This document shows positions 17,201-26,200 of a stretch of DNA of 31,948 nucleotides, piece after piece. Within the stretch, counting starts at the first letter, position 1; every line of letters starts with the position of its first letter. Origin of the DNA: JBFYKJ01 sp041306005 (GTDB taxonomy: Archaea > Altiarchaeota > Altiarchaeia > JAFGQM01). Both the position numbers and the translations under genes were made by a program. A model generated the notes under the pieces. It was not told the DNA's origin. It did not search any database and saw nothing but the letters and a program-made list of their open reading frames with translations. The stretch spans positions 1 to 31,948 of the forward strand of contig JBFYKJ010000098.1 in NCBI GenBank assembly GCA_041306005.1, read 5' to 3'.

Positions 17201-20200
17201 GGACAACATGCATTGCAAGTTCTCCGGCTACTGCCAGGCGGTCCTCGGCGAATATGCCCATAACACTACTGTGATGTATAACAACTTTACCCGAAGCTCT
17301 GGGTCGTTTGTATTCTATGTGTCTGATGGCTGCACCGCCAAGTACAACAACATCAATGACTCGGTCTGGAGCATTTATCTCCAAATGAGCAATGTCTCCG
17401 TTGACCACAACTGGTGGGGAACGACTAATTGCAGCCTGCTAGAGGGCGGCATAATCGATTGCCACGACTACCCGTATGACAAGGCGTGCGCGAATTATGA
17501 GCCGTTCCTGGACGCCCCATATCCAGCAGGCGTCCCGATATACTGCGACGGCGCCCCCGCGGGCTGCGCTTCCGATGCCGACTGCGACGACGGCGACACC
17601 CTCACCGAGGACACCTGCCTACCTAACGGCACGTGCACGAACGAGCCCCTCGAGCAGGGCCTAATCTTCTACGAGCCGTTCGACGGCGAGTCGACCGTCG
17701 CGGCGAATGACGGAGTATATGCGCTCCCCGACGACCACGTTTTCGTGCAGGGCCTGTTCGGCAACGCGATAGACACGAGCACCCACGTCATCTACCCGCT
17801 TCCGGGCAATATGACCGAGGGCACGCTGGAGATGTACTTCAAGCCCGGACCTACTTTCTGGGACACTACTATCCGGGGGTTCTTTGACGTAGGGAGGATG
17901 GGCATGGGCGTCGGCAGCCACCTCGGCGTGATGTACAACAACCAGTACGGCTACGCGACACTTGAGATTAGGAACGGCACCGGCGGCTTTTGGTCGCCCG
18001 ACACAGACTGGTACCCGGACCTTGAAAACGGATGGCACCACCTGGTGGTCTCCTGGAAGTGCAACTCGAACTCCACCCCGAGCCTGCTTGCCTACCTTGA
18101 CGGCAGGTACAACTGGGACTACAACTACCCCTACAAATGCACCTTCCTGCCGGACACGGTGGACATGATGGTGGGCCAGATATACTGGAACGGCTACTTC
18201 TCGGACAGCTACCTCGACGAGGTGAAGATATACGACCACTTCAAGCCGTATTCGCAGGTGTTGGGGGAGAACTCGATAGCCATAAAGTCCCACTACCCCG
18301 AGAGCTTTTCTCTCACGCTCCCTGTTAACGGTGCGGTGAACTTCTCGGTCTTTGCAACCGACCCGCGCGGCCTGGGCCTGACCTATACGTGGTACGTGAA
18401 CGACGAGGAAGTATCAAGCGGCGTCCAGCTTCCAAACGGCAGCAGCTACGGGTTCGTCAAGCATTTCAACTATTACGACCATCTCGAAGTAGTTGTGTCC
18501 AACGGGATTTACGAGTCGTCTTACGACTGGTACGCCTACCTCAACTACTCGTGCTCCGACGACGGCGACTGCGACGACCTTATGCCCTGCAACGGGGCTG
18601 AAACCTGCGATGCGGGCACCTGCGCGGCTGGCGTGCCTGTCGAGTGCGACGACGGCCTCTGGTGCAACGGGGAGGAGGCGTGCGACGATGCGCTCGGTTG
18701 CGTAAACGGAACGCCCCTCGATTGTTCCGGATACGACTTGCCCGTTGTGGCTTCGTGCAACGGCAGCCCAGACGGCGACCCGATGACCTGGGACTACTCC
18801 CCGGGCTTCACGTCAGTATGCAATGAGTCAACCTACGCGTGCACGGAGGGGGCGGGGGTCTTCACCCACGCTTGCAACGTCACCTGCGGCGCCGAGTGCG
18901 CCGTGGACGGCGACTGCGACGACTCGAACCCGTCCACCCTGGACGAGTGCTTCGCATGCGAATGCGTGCACGTGCAGGAAGCCGGCCTCCTCTTCTACGA
19001 GCCGTTTGAGAACGCGACGGAAGTCGCCGGCAACGGCGGTACGGTAATAGGCACGGCCACTTTCGTGCCCGGCATTTTCGGAAACGCCGTAGACGCCTCT
19101 AACTATGTGGAATACCCGCAGCCCGGCAGCCTTACAACCGGCACTATTGAATTCTGGTTCAAGCCAAAGGACACGTTCCCGGGCAGCAGAAGGGGGCTAT
19201 TTGACGTAGGGAGGCTTTCAGCCAGCCTCAACACCATGGCAGTCCACTGGGACGGCTCGCTCATGATATTCGAGCTTAAGGAGGATAACTCGATGGGCCA
19301 GAACTACAAGGCATATACCCCTGACTCGAACTGGCACCACGTCGTCGCCACTTGGAACTGCTCCAACGTCTTCGGCGATTTCCTCAAGATATACCTGGAC
19401 GGCAAGGCGGGCAGCATGCTCAATTACTGGAGCGGCAACGTATGCGGTTTCCAGCCGGACTCGACCCTGTGGATTGGTGCGACAGTCATAGGCGCGGCCA
19501 TACCCTCCAGGTCGTATATCGACGAGTTCCGCATCTTTGACGTCACAAAGACGCAGGTGCAGATACTGGAGGAGAACGCGCCCGCGCTCTCCGTGTCGCC
19601 GTCCGGCAGCCTCGTCTCCGCAAATGTGAACGGCAGCGTAGCTTTCAGCGCGAACGCAACCGACCCCCACGGCCTGCCTGTGACGTTTGCATGGTACCTC
19701 AACGGCGCCCTTGTCAGCACGTCGGGCGGGTACACCTACACGGCAACCGAGACGGGCTATGACAACGTGACGGTCCACGTCTCGAACGGCGTATACACGG
19801 TCTCGCGGTCGTGGGAGCTGGTGGTTGGGAGCTCCGCCGCTGGGGTGAGCGTAAGCATAGTGGATCTCACTCCCGCGCCGGCATCATACGGCGGCAAGGT
19901 GATTTGGACCCTGAACGTCACCAATGTGGGGAGCACCAACATAACCAACTACACAGCGGAGGAGTACGTCTATCCGCGGTATTTGTACAACTACTACAGC
20001 GACGCAAACGCGGTTGCCAGCACCAACTACAACGGCACTACTGCGACCCGCCTGTCCTGGTGGGCGTCAAGCTTAGGAACCCTTGCCCCCGGGCAGTCGA
20101 AGATACTGCATGTGAACGCCACTATGTTATCCTCCTCTTTGGCGGCGTGCGGCATTCCGACCCGCGTGCAGGTCATGGGCACCACTTTGACAGGGCGGAA

Positions 20201-23186
20201 GGTAGCCGGGATCGACTACCTCCAACTGTCCGCATGCCCTTCAGGCGTCAAGGCCTTCAACCTGGGCTCCACTGCGCAGGGCACGAACCTGACCTACAAA
20301 TACGAGGTAAGGAACACGGGCCTCGTCAGGCTCGACCCAGTCAGGATACAGGTGACTTTAAGCAGCGCGGTCAATTTCACCGGCGCGAACATAACGCCGT
20401 CGACAACATACATCCACCAGGCGGTCTGGGACAACATAGGCCCGCTCGAGCCGGGCGAGTCGGTGACCCTGGAGGTATACGGAATTACAAAAGTAGTTAA
20501 CGGCTGCAGGAACATTACAGCCATGCTGTACGTAAGCTCCGCATACCCGCCGAACGGCAACGGCCTCGCCGCAAGCGCACAATCCTACGCATACTTCTGC
20601 ACCGGGACGTGCCGGCCAAGCGAAATCTGCATGAACCAGATAGACTACGTCTATGTCGACGACGACTGCGACGGCAAGTTCGACTACTCGGACACCGAAT
20701 GCAAGGACCTGGGCGTGATATCATTCATCCCGACGAGCTACACGAGGGGCGTCAACACCAGCTACACCCTGCGCGTCCGCTACTACGGCGTCGGCAAGGT
20801 GAACACCACTGTTGCGGCTTACGTGAATGGCACCTACTTCAAGTCGTTGCCCGCCAACAACTTGGCATACGGCGATAACTACCTCCCGGGCGGCATCAGC
20901 TTCCCGTGGCCGGGGGCATCTACACTGCTCTTGAGGATCGACCCCGATGACTTAATACCCGAGTCCGGCGGGCTCTCCAACGACTATTCGCTCCAGATAA
21001 CGGTCGCGCCGAACCCGCAGGACATGGACGGCGACGGCTACAAGTCGCCGGCATACGGCGGGGCTGACTGCAACGACAACGACCCACAGGTGCATCCCGG
21101 CGCCACAGAGATCTGCGACGACGCTGTTGACAACGACTGTGATGGCGACACCGACGCCGCCGACCTTGGCTGCCGGGAATACTGCGGCAACGGGGTGGCC
21201 GACGAGGGCGAGGAGTGCGACGGCTCGGACCTCACAGGCACATGCGAGAGCGAGCTTTTCGACTCGGGCACAATCTCCTGCAGGCCCGACTGCTTCTTTG
21301 ACACCAGCGGCTGCTACATAAACTACGGCGCATGCAACGCGCCGATGAACACCAGCGGCGAGTGGGTGGTTTCCACGGCAGTGGCCTGCACGGGCAGGAT
21401 CATCATCCCCGGCCCGAACATGAAGCTTGTCATCCAGCCGGGCGGGAAACTGCTATTGGAGGATTCGACCTTCAAGCTATCCCCGAATAAGGACGGGCAA
21501 ACAGGGATAACCGTCGAGGGCGGCGCCAGGTTCGACGTAGTCCGCTCGACGATATCCTCCATTAACGACGACAAGGAGTTCTACTTCCTTGTAAAGGACG
21601 GGGCAAGGCTGTCGATGGTGGGCTCCACATTGAGCGAGGCCGGCTGGTCGCACGAGGCGGGCAAGAAGGGGCTGGAGGTCTACTCCCGCGGCACGCGCCT
21701 GCTGAACAGCACGTTCACCAAGAACGCGCGCGGCGCGAGCCTCTACAGCAACCAGAACCTAATAGTCGGCAGCACATTCCAGAAGAATACCTACCGCCGG
21801 CTGCTCCCGCCGTTCCCCATAGGCCTGGACTTGGAGGGGTCATACAACCTCGTCAAGGACAGCGAGTTCACCGAGCAGAACGCGGGCCCGTTCGCCATAG
21901 GGCTGTCAGTGAAGACGGGTACCAAGAACCGCGTTGAGGACAACGAGTTCGACACGAACGCCGTAGCCCTCAATTTCGCGGGCTCCGGCGGCAGGATAAC
22001 CGGCAACAGCTTCTCGTACCAGCTCGGCGGCATAGTGCTGAACGGGGCCACCGGCACCGTGGTCAGTGGCAATGACATAGACCGCGGCATGGTAGGCGGC
22101 ATACTGCTGCAGGCCGCCTCCGGCAACGAGGTGTCGGGCAACACGATATCCTACTGCGGCGAGAACGCAACCCAGTGGGTGGGCACACCGGGCTTCGGCA
22201 TAGGGCTGAACGTATCGGACAACAACATCGTGGCAGGCAACACGATAACGAACAGCTATAACGCCAGCATAGCGGTTGGGGCGTCGTCCGGCAACATCGT
22301 TGCCAACAACACGCTGTCCGGGGCAATAGGCTTCCTGTTCTGGCCGGGCGTGTCCGGAAATGGCATCTCTGGCAACGGCCTTTCCGGCAGCGCGCTCGGC
22401 GCGTACAACAACGGCCCGGACGCGGTTGACATGGGGAACAACTGGTGGGGAACTGCGAACTGTTCGGATGTAGCCGGCATAGTCTTCGACTACTATGACG
22501 ACGCCTCCAGGGGCGTGGTCGACTACGACCCGATACTGGACGAGCTCGGCGGCTCGCCGCTGGCATGCGTCTTGGGGGAGGCTATGGCCCCGGAGCAGGC
22601 TTTGGAGGAGGCACCCGAGGAGCAGGTTATCGAGACAACCGAGGATCCCGCGGCGAACGAGACCGCTGAGGAGCCTCCCGTGAACGAGACTGCTGGCGAG
22701 CCCGCACTTAACGAGACCGTTGAAGAGCCGGCGGCGAATGAGACTTCGGAGGAAACACCGGCATCGGATGGCGATGCGCAGGCAGTCCCGGCTTGCGACG
22801 CATCCGCGCTGTGCAACGCCACGCTCGATGACAACGGCACAGTAAAGTACTGCAGGGATATGCTTTCGGGCTACCACTGGTATAGCGACGCGGAGATGGC
22901 TCCGTACTGCGACTCTGAGACTGACGTGGGCTATCCATATTTCTGCAACGGTTCTGTCTACAAGTGCGCAGAGGACCTTACTTGGGCTTACATCGGCCCA
23001 GAGGAGTGCGTGACGGATACTGAAAGGCCATGCGACACCGGCCTGCCGGGCGTTTGCTCAGCCGGGGTCCAGACGTGCCTTGAGCGCAGGTGGGTGGGTT
23101 GCGGCGGCCTTGTCGAGGCAGTGGAAGAAACCTGCGGCGACGCTCTTGACAACGACTGCGACGGCGAGACTGACGAGGGGTGCTGA
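14223..23186 (+). CDS. Giant secreted multidomain protein with clan GH-A glycosidase domain, LamG, Ig-like, beta-helix and Cys-rich modules
   Basis: This 2987-residue protein has a signal peptide at 1-22 (LPGCLAA, also a possible lipobox with C19). Modules in approximate order are: LamG (24-222), Ig-like (223-305), TIM barrel of clan GH-A (312-639), Cys-rich (643-860), beta-helix (861-1100), LamG (1146-1360), Ig-like, Cys-rich (1441-1583), LamG (1588-1787), Ig-like, two DUF11/CARDB-like domains, CARDB (2162-2262), MopE-like motif (2266-2317), Cys-rich, second beta-helix (2368-2780), an EEPxxNET linker (2786-2853) and a C-terminal Cys-rich domain. The barrel has NTIRTYASG, GWSIGNEV with E488 as likely acid/base, and LMAEFGH with E576 as likely nucleophile. 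It looks like a retaining glycosidase or transglycosidase related to GH2/GH72/GH5, with glycan-binding modules. The substrate is unknown. There is no membrane anchor. The next gene begins 35 nt downstream, so they are probably one operon. Confidence 0.85.
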   Translation: MKNYLALVCIAALLVLPGCLAAEVFHETFESAAGVAANGGQIIGTATFPAGFSGNAASLSDHVRYARPENFTQGTIEFFFEPNEAYWNTNNAGLFDLGLPATDDIILYWTKYTAYGKTIVFGLKDHSGVEKQDWTPMGDMTPGWHHFAAVWKCGASGSYLEAFLDGETTGQYKYTNGVCNFQPEVGGNMRAGTSWCGSSNALLDEFHIYNETKSRDQILQENAPAIIAFSPLDETLRVNAGGTVDFSVTASDPHNASLTITWYLNNVAVGTGNAYHYTAADSVPDSVTAVVSNGVFDAVKGWAVIIPPAAGTYILNGKIYVDGEKFLVEGVDYAGYRYDYQGLPATADTVVDTWITYGGKKYVKDYNGDNHTQAWEMLRHDLETMKRVGANTIRTYASGWYHDKDLDNVNESGEEKKDNVPDWMYDQMIDFAEQNGMKVLIGYWIGDEAGTTTICNWTDFPVANKTLMRIVNKYGNRTGVLGWSIGNEVVGRTWTPVCNWGTVDPKQYMNKLYAEVREQNVPDKPILYGQYIGENVDFTTLDADILGPQAYVHPANELAGEFMPPPPHGKAYLMAEFGHLITQAQEHWDLAKQYAGGGFQEYNDILSKSHSDYAQDEMGLVEEYRKVKPSRYDVIAALYGGELTCASNASCDYLDRIYCDGALIKRDEAVCVDFFCQAQTTVTFDCSINDAVLCDGDDLVSNEYACFNLTCELNTSTLIEACDDGDACNGDESCNAGACAGGTALQCDDGLWCNGGETCDDALGCVAGADADCSGSNLPAVATCTNTPDGDPRTWDYAAGFTSVCDEGADACTTGSQTLTHNCNMTCGAECVVNGDCDDSNSNTLDTCIANCTCLHEDQSQPCTVPTDGMAITEDTTFCRGVYTQPVGVTIAADGVTLDCNSSVLKGATGAAITVVGQGVTVKNCRIQSSVTGILANGTSGINVIGNYFNYTSRPIYFEASDGCIVQKNRIEAANHAILILNSSNTQVLENFVDNMHCKFSGYCQAVLGEYAHNTTVMYNNFTRSSGSFVFYVSDGCTAKYNNINDSVWSIYLQMSNVSVDHNWWGTTNCSLLEGGIIDCHDYPYDKACANYEPFLDAPYPAGVPIYCDGAPAGCASDADCDDGDTLTEDTCLPNGTCTNEPLEQGLIFYEPFDGESTVAANDGVYALPDDHVFVQGLFGNAIDTSTHVIYPLPGNMTEGTLEMYFKPGPTFWDTTIRGFFDVGRMGMGVGSHLGVMYNNQYGYATLEIRNGTGGFWSPDTDWYPDLENGWHHLVVSWKCNSNSTPSLLAYLDGRYNWDYNYPYKCTFLPDTVDMMVGQIYWNGYFSDSYLDEVKIYDHFKPYSQVLGENSIAIKSHYPESFSLTLPVNGAVNFSVFATDPRGLGLTYTWYVNDEEVSSGVQLPNGSSYGFVKHFNYYDHLEVVVSNGIYESSYDWYAYLNYSCSDDGDCDDLMPCNGAETCDAGTCAAGVPVECDDGLWCNGEEACDDALGCVNGTPLDCSGYDLPVVASCNGSPDGDPMTWDYSPGFTSVCNESTYACTEGAGVFTHACNVTCGAECAVDGDCDDSNPSTLDECFACECVHVQEAGLLFYEPFENATEVAGNGGTVIGTATFVPGIFGNAVDASNYVEYPQPGSLTTGTIEFWFKPKDTFPGSRRGLFDVGRLSASLNTMAVHWDGSLMIFELKEDNSMGQNYKAYTPDSNWHHVVATWNCSNVFGDFLKIYLDGKAGSMLNYWSGNVCGFQPDSTLWIGATVIGAAIPSRSYIDEFRIFDVTKTQVQILEENAPALSVSPSGSLVSANVNGSVAFSANATDPHGLPVTFAWYLNGALVSTSGGYTYTATETGYDNVTVHVSNGVYTVSRSWELVVGSSAAGVSVSIVDLTPAPASYGGKVIWTLNVTNVGSTNITNYTAEEYVYPRYLYNYYSDANAVASTNYNGTTATRLSWWASSLGTLAPGQSKILHVNATMLSSSLAACGIPTRVQVMGTTLTGRKVAGIDYLQLSACPSGVKAFNLGSTAQGTNLTYKYEVRNTGLVRLDPVRIQVTLSSAVNFTGANITPSTTYIHQAVWDNIGPLEPGESVTLEVYGITKVVNGCRNITAMLYVSSAYPPNGNGLAASAQSYAYFCTGTCRPSEICMNQIDYVYVDDDCDGKFDYSDTECKDLGVISFIPTSYTRGVNTSYTLRVRYYGVGKVNTTVAAYVNGTYFKSLPANNLAYGDNYLPGGISFPWPGASTLLLRIDPDDLIPESGGLSNDYSLQITVAPNPQDMDGDGYKSPAYGGADCNDNDPQVHPGATEICDDAVDNDCDGDTDAADLGCREYCGNGVADEGEECDGSDLTGTCESELFDSGTISCRPDCFFDTSGCYINYGACNAPMNTSGEWVVSTAVACTGRIIIPGPNMKLVIQPGGKLLLEDSTFKLSPNKDGQTGITVEGGARFDVVRSTISSINDDKEFYFLVKDGARLSMVGSTLSEAGWSHEAGKKGLEVYSRGTRLLNSTFTKNARGASLYSNQNLIVGSTFQKNTYRRLLPPFPIGLDLEGSYNLVKDSEFTEQNAGPFAIGLSVKTGTKNRVEDNEFDTNAVALNFAGSGGRITGNSFSYQLGGIVLNGATGTVVSGNDIDRGMVGGILLQAASGNEVSGNTISYCGENATQWVGTPGFGIGLNVSDNNIVAGNTITNSYNASIAVGASSGNIVANNTLSGAIGFLFWPGVSGNGISGNGLSGSALGAYNNGPDAVDMGNNWWGTANCSDVAGIVFDYYDDASRGVVDYDPILDELGGSPLACVLGEAMAPEQALEEAPEEQVIETTEDPAANETAEEPPVNETAGEPALNETVEEPAANETSEETPASDGDAQAVPACDASALCNATLDDNGTVKYCRDMLSGYHWYSDAEMAPYCDSETDVGYPYFCNGSVYKCAEDLTWAYIGPEECVTDTERPCDTGLPGVCSAGVQTCLERRWVGCGGLVEAVEETCGDALDNDCDGETDEGC
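14616..14725 (+). repeat. 110-bp near-identical segment shared with 23615-23724
   Basis: By eye 108 of 110 bases match the corresponding LamG segment of the next giant gene, at a constant offset of 8999 bases. Flanking LamG sequence is clearly more diverged, also at synonymous sites. Confidence 0.75.
22636..22755 (+). repeat. Acidic EEPxxNET peptide repeat linker
   Basis: Within the giant protein, five NET/NES-type sequons occur in a short acidic run, including AANETAEEP, VNETAGEP, LNETVEEP and ANETSEET. Each unit is 8-9 residues. The stretch sits between the second beta-helix and the C-terminal domain and is probably an extended, N-glycosylated spacer. Confidence 0.7.
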
Positions 23187-23221
23187 GGAAAATGACGACT
23201 GCCAAAACTGCGATTTACAAA

Positions 23222-26200
23222 ATGGAAAGATACCTAGTGCTGGCCTGTATTGTTGCATCCTTTATTCTGCCCGGCTGTTTGGCAGCGGAAGTATTCCACG
23301 AGACGTTTGATAGCTATGCCGGCGTTATAGGCCGAGGCGGCAGCTTTAGCGGTGGATACTCCTTTGTCCCGGGCTTCGCGGGCAATGCCGCCAACCTTTC
23401 CGACTACGTTTATTACGACCGCCCGGCCTCGTTCAGCCAGGGCACGATAGAGTTCTTCTTCGAGCCGAGCGAGACGTACTGGAATTCAAACAACGCAGGC
23501 TTGTTCGACCTTTTCCTCCCGGCCACGGACGACCTCATACTCTACTGGACGAAATACACCGCGTATGGCAAGACAACGATCCTTGCGCTCAAAGACCACA
23601 GCGGCATCGAGAGCCAGGACTGGACGCCCATGGGGGACATGACCCCCGGCTGGCACCACTTCGCCGCGGTGTGGAAGTGCGGCGCATCGGGCAGCTACCT
23701 GGAGGCGTTCCTCGACGGCGAGACGACCGGTAAGTATGACTATCCAAGCGGCGTCTGCAATTTCCAGCCGGCTGCCGGCGGCGACATGCGCATCGGCAAG
23801 ACCTGGTGCGGCACATCCCACGCCCTGCTCGATGAGTTCCACATCTATGACGACCTGAAGACGCAGGCGCAGATACTGCAGGAGAACTCGCCGGCGATAA
23901 TCTCTTACCTCCCGAATGCGGACACGGTGATGACTACCGTCGGCGGCTCGATAGACTTCAGTGTCACAGCCTCGGACCCGCACAATGCGGCGCTGACCTA
24001 CAAGTGGCTGGTCAACGGCGTCCAGGCGGGCACTGGCGCGTCGTACCACTACACCGCCGCGGACTCCTCGGAGGACACCGTCACGGTCAACGTCTCAAAC
24101 GGCGTGTTCTCGGCCCAGAGGAGCTGGGCGGTCCTATTGGGGAATTCAGGCGTCGCCATAGTCGGCGGGAAGATATACGTCAACAACTCGCTTTTCCTGG
24201 TCAAGGGCGTGGACTATAATCCCGCCCTCGGCACAGAATCCAGGATCCCCGGCGAGACCGAGGATGTGACATCCAGCGTCAAACTGGGCACGATCCAATA
24301 TGTCAAGGACTACAATAGCGACGGCAAGGTCACCATGGCGGAGGTCGCCCGCCACGATTTCGAGATAATCGAGAGCGCCGGCGCGAACACGATAAGGACT
24401 TACGCATCCGGGGTCTGGCACGACAAGGACCTAGACAACGTCAACGATTCCAACGAGATGAACTACGCCGACATCCCCGACTGGATGTACGACGACATGC
24501 TAGACTTCGCCGAGCCGAAGGGGATGAAGGTGCTCGTCGGCTACTGGGTGGCCGATGAGAACGGCAACGGAGTGTGCGACGCGACAGACCTTGCGATAGC
24601 GAATAAGACTCTAAGGCGCATCGTCCAGAAATACGGCAGCCGGAGCGGCGTCCTCGGCTGGGCGATAGGCAACGAGGTAATAGGGAACACGTGGTCTCCG
24701 CCATGCCCCGCCTGGTCGGGCATAGACGCATACACCTACATGAACAAGCTCTATGCGGAGGTCAAGGAGCTGTCCGACAAGCCGATAATGTACGCCAAGT
24801 ACTTCAACGAGCCGGTGGACTTCGGCAACCTGAACGCCGATATTCTCGGCCCCCAGGCTTACATACGCTCAGCGGCCGAGATGGAAACGCAGTTCTCAAC
24901 GCCGCCCGCAGGCCATGCTTACCTCATGGCCGAGTTCGGCCACCTCATAGAGCAGGCGCAGGGCCACTGGGATTTGGCAAAGCAGCACGCCGGAGGGTGC
25001 TTCCTGGAGTATAACGACGTCGGCTGGAAGGGCGACGGGCAGGACGTACTCGGGATGGTCGAGGAGTACCGCGCCATCAGGCACGAAAGGTTCAATGTAG
25101 TTGCGGAGCTCTATGATGCCTTCGCCGACGGATGCGGCTCGAGCACATCATCTGACTTCTGCCAAAACTGCTACGACAACAACGGCAGGGTGAAGTCGTA
25201 TGAGGCGGGCTGCTTCTGCGACAATATGGGCATATACGTCAACGCGTGGTTCGGGTCATGCCCGGAGACTGCATGCTACAGCGGCACGCCGTGCGACTAC
25301 TCCTGGCAGTGGTACGGGGAAGACAAATACTGCAGGAACATGGACGGCGCGGGCTGGGCGTGGACGTATTGCACGAAGTGCAACGGGCTGGGCTGCGCCG
25401 GTGATGCGTATCCCGTCTCTTATCCGATTGGTGCTACGGCCGCGTGCGACGCCGCGACTTACACCTGCACGGCCAGCGGCTGGGAAGCCGGCGCCAGCAA
25501 GAGCGCGGAGCTTGCGCCAGAGGCCGGCGCAACCGCCACTGGCAACGACAAGGGCTTTGTCTACGCCAACGGCACCGACTTCTACCTCAACGGCAAGCCG
25601 TACTACTTCAGCGGCACTAACAACTATTACTTGCGCTACGGCGACGCCGACTGCGCCGGATACGACATAGACCGCGGCTGCACGAGAGAAGTGCTTAACG
25701 ACGCCTACCACATGGGCCTGCAGGTCATAAGGACCTGGGGCTTTGCTGACGGCTACTACTATTGGGGCCCGCTGCAATATGACCGGGGCCTTTACAACGA
25801 GACCTCCCTGCGCCAGCTCGACTACATGGTAAAGGAGGCATACGAGCGCGACATAAAGCTGGTAATACCGCTCGTCAACAACTGGATAGAGTACGGCGGG
25901 ATGTGCAAGTACGTCGAATGGTGCGGCATACCCGGCTACTGCAATCCGCAGGACGACAACTCCGGGACGCACGACCAGTTCTACACGAACGCATGCGCGC
26001 GCCAGGCCTACAAGGACTTTGTTTCCATGCTCCTCAACCGGGTGAACACCTACACGGGAGTCGCGTACAAGGACGACCCGACGATATTCGCATGGGAGCT
26101 CGCGAACGAGCCGGTCGCCAACAGCGACACGACGGGCGACGCCCTTGACGCGTGGGTCGGGGAGATGAGCAATCACATTGAATCCATAGACAAGAACCAC

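Noticed and set aside
16456..18705. Repeated DNA such as TGCGACGACGGCCTCTGGTG as a possible CRISPR or dispersed repeat
   Set aside because: The copies are in frame and encode the same Cys-rich module (CDDGLWCNG). Spacing is irregular and there are no spacers.
23180..23221. GTG 23180 or ATG 23192 as start of the second giant gene
   Set aside because: The added residues are hydrophilic and absent from the paralogue. ATG 23222 gives a signal peptide aligning with that of the first giant.
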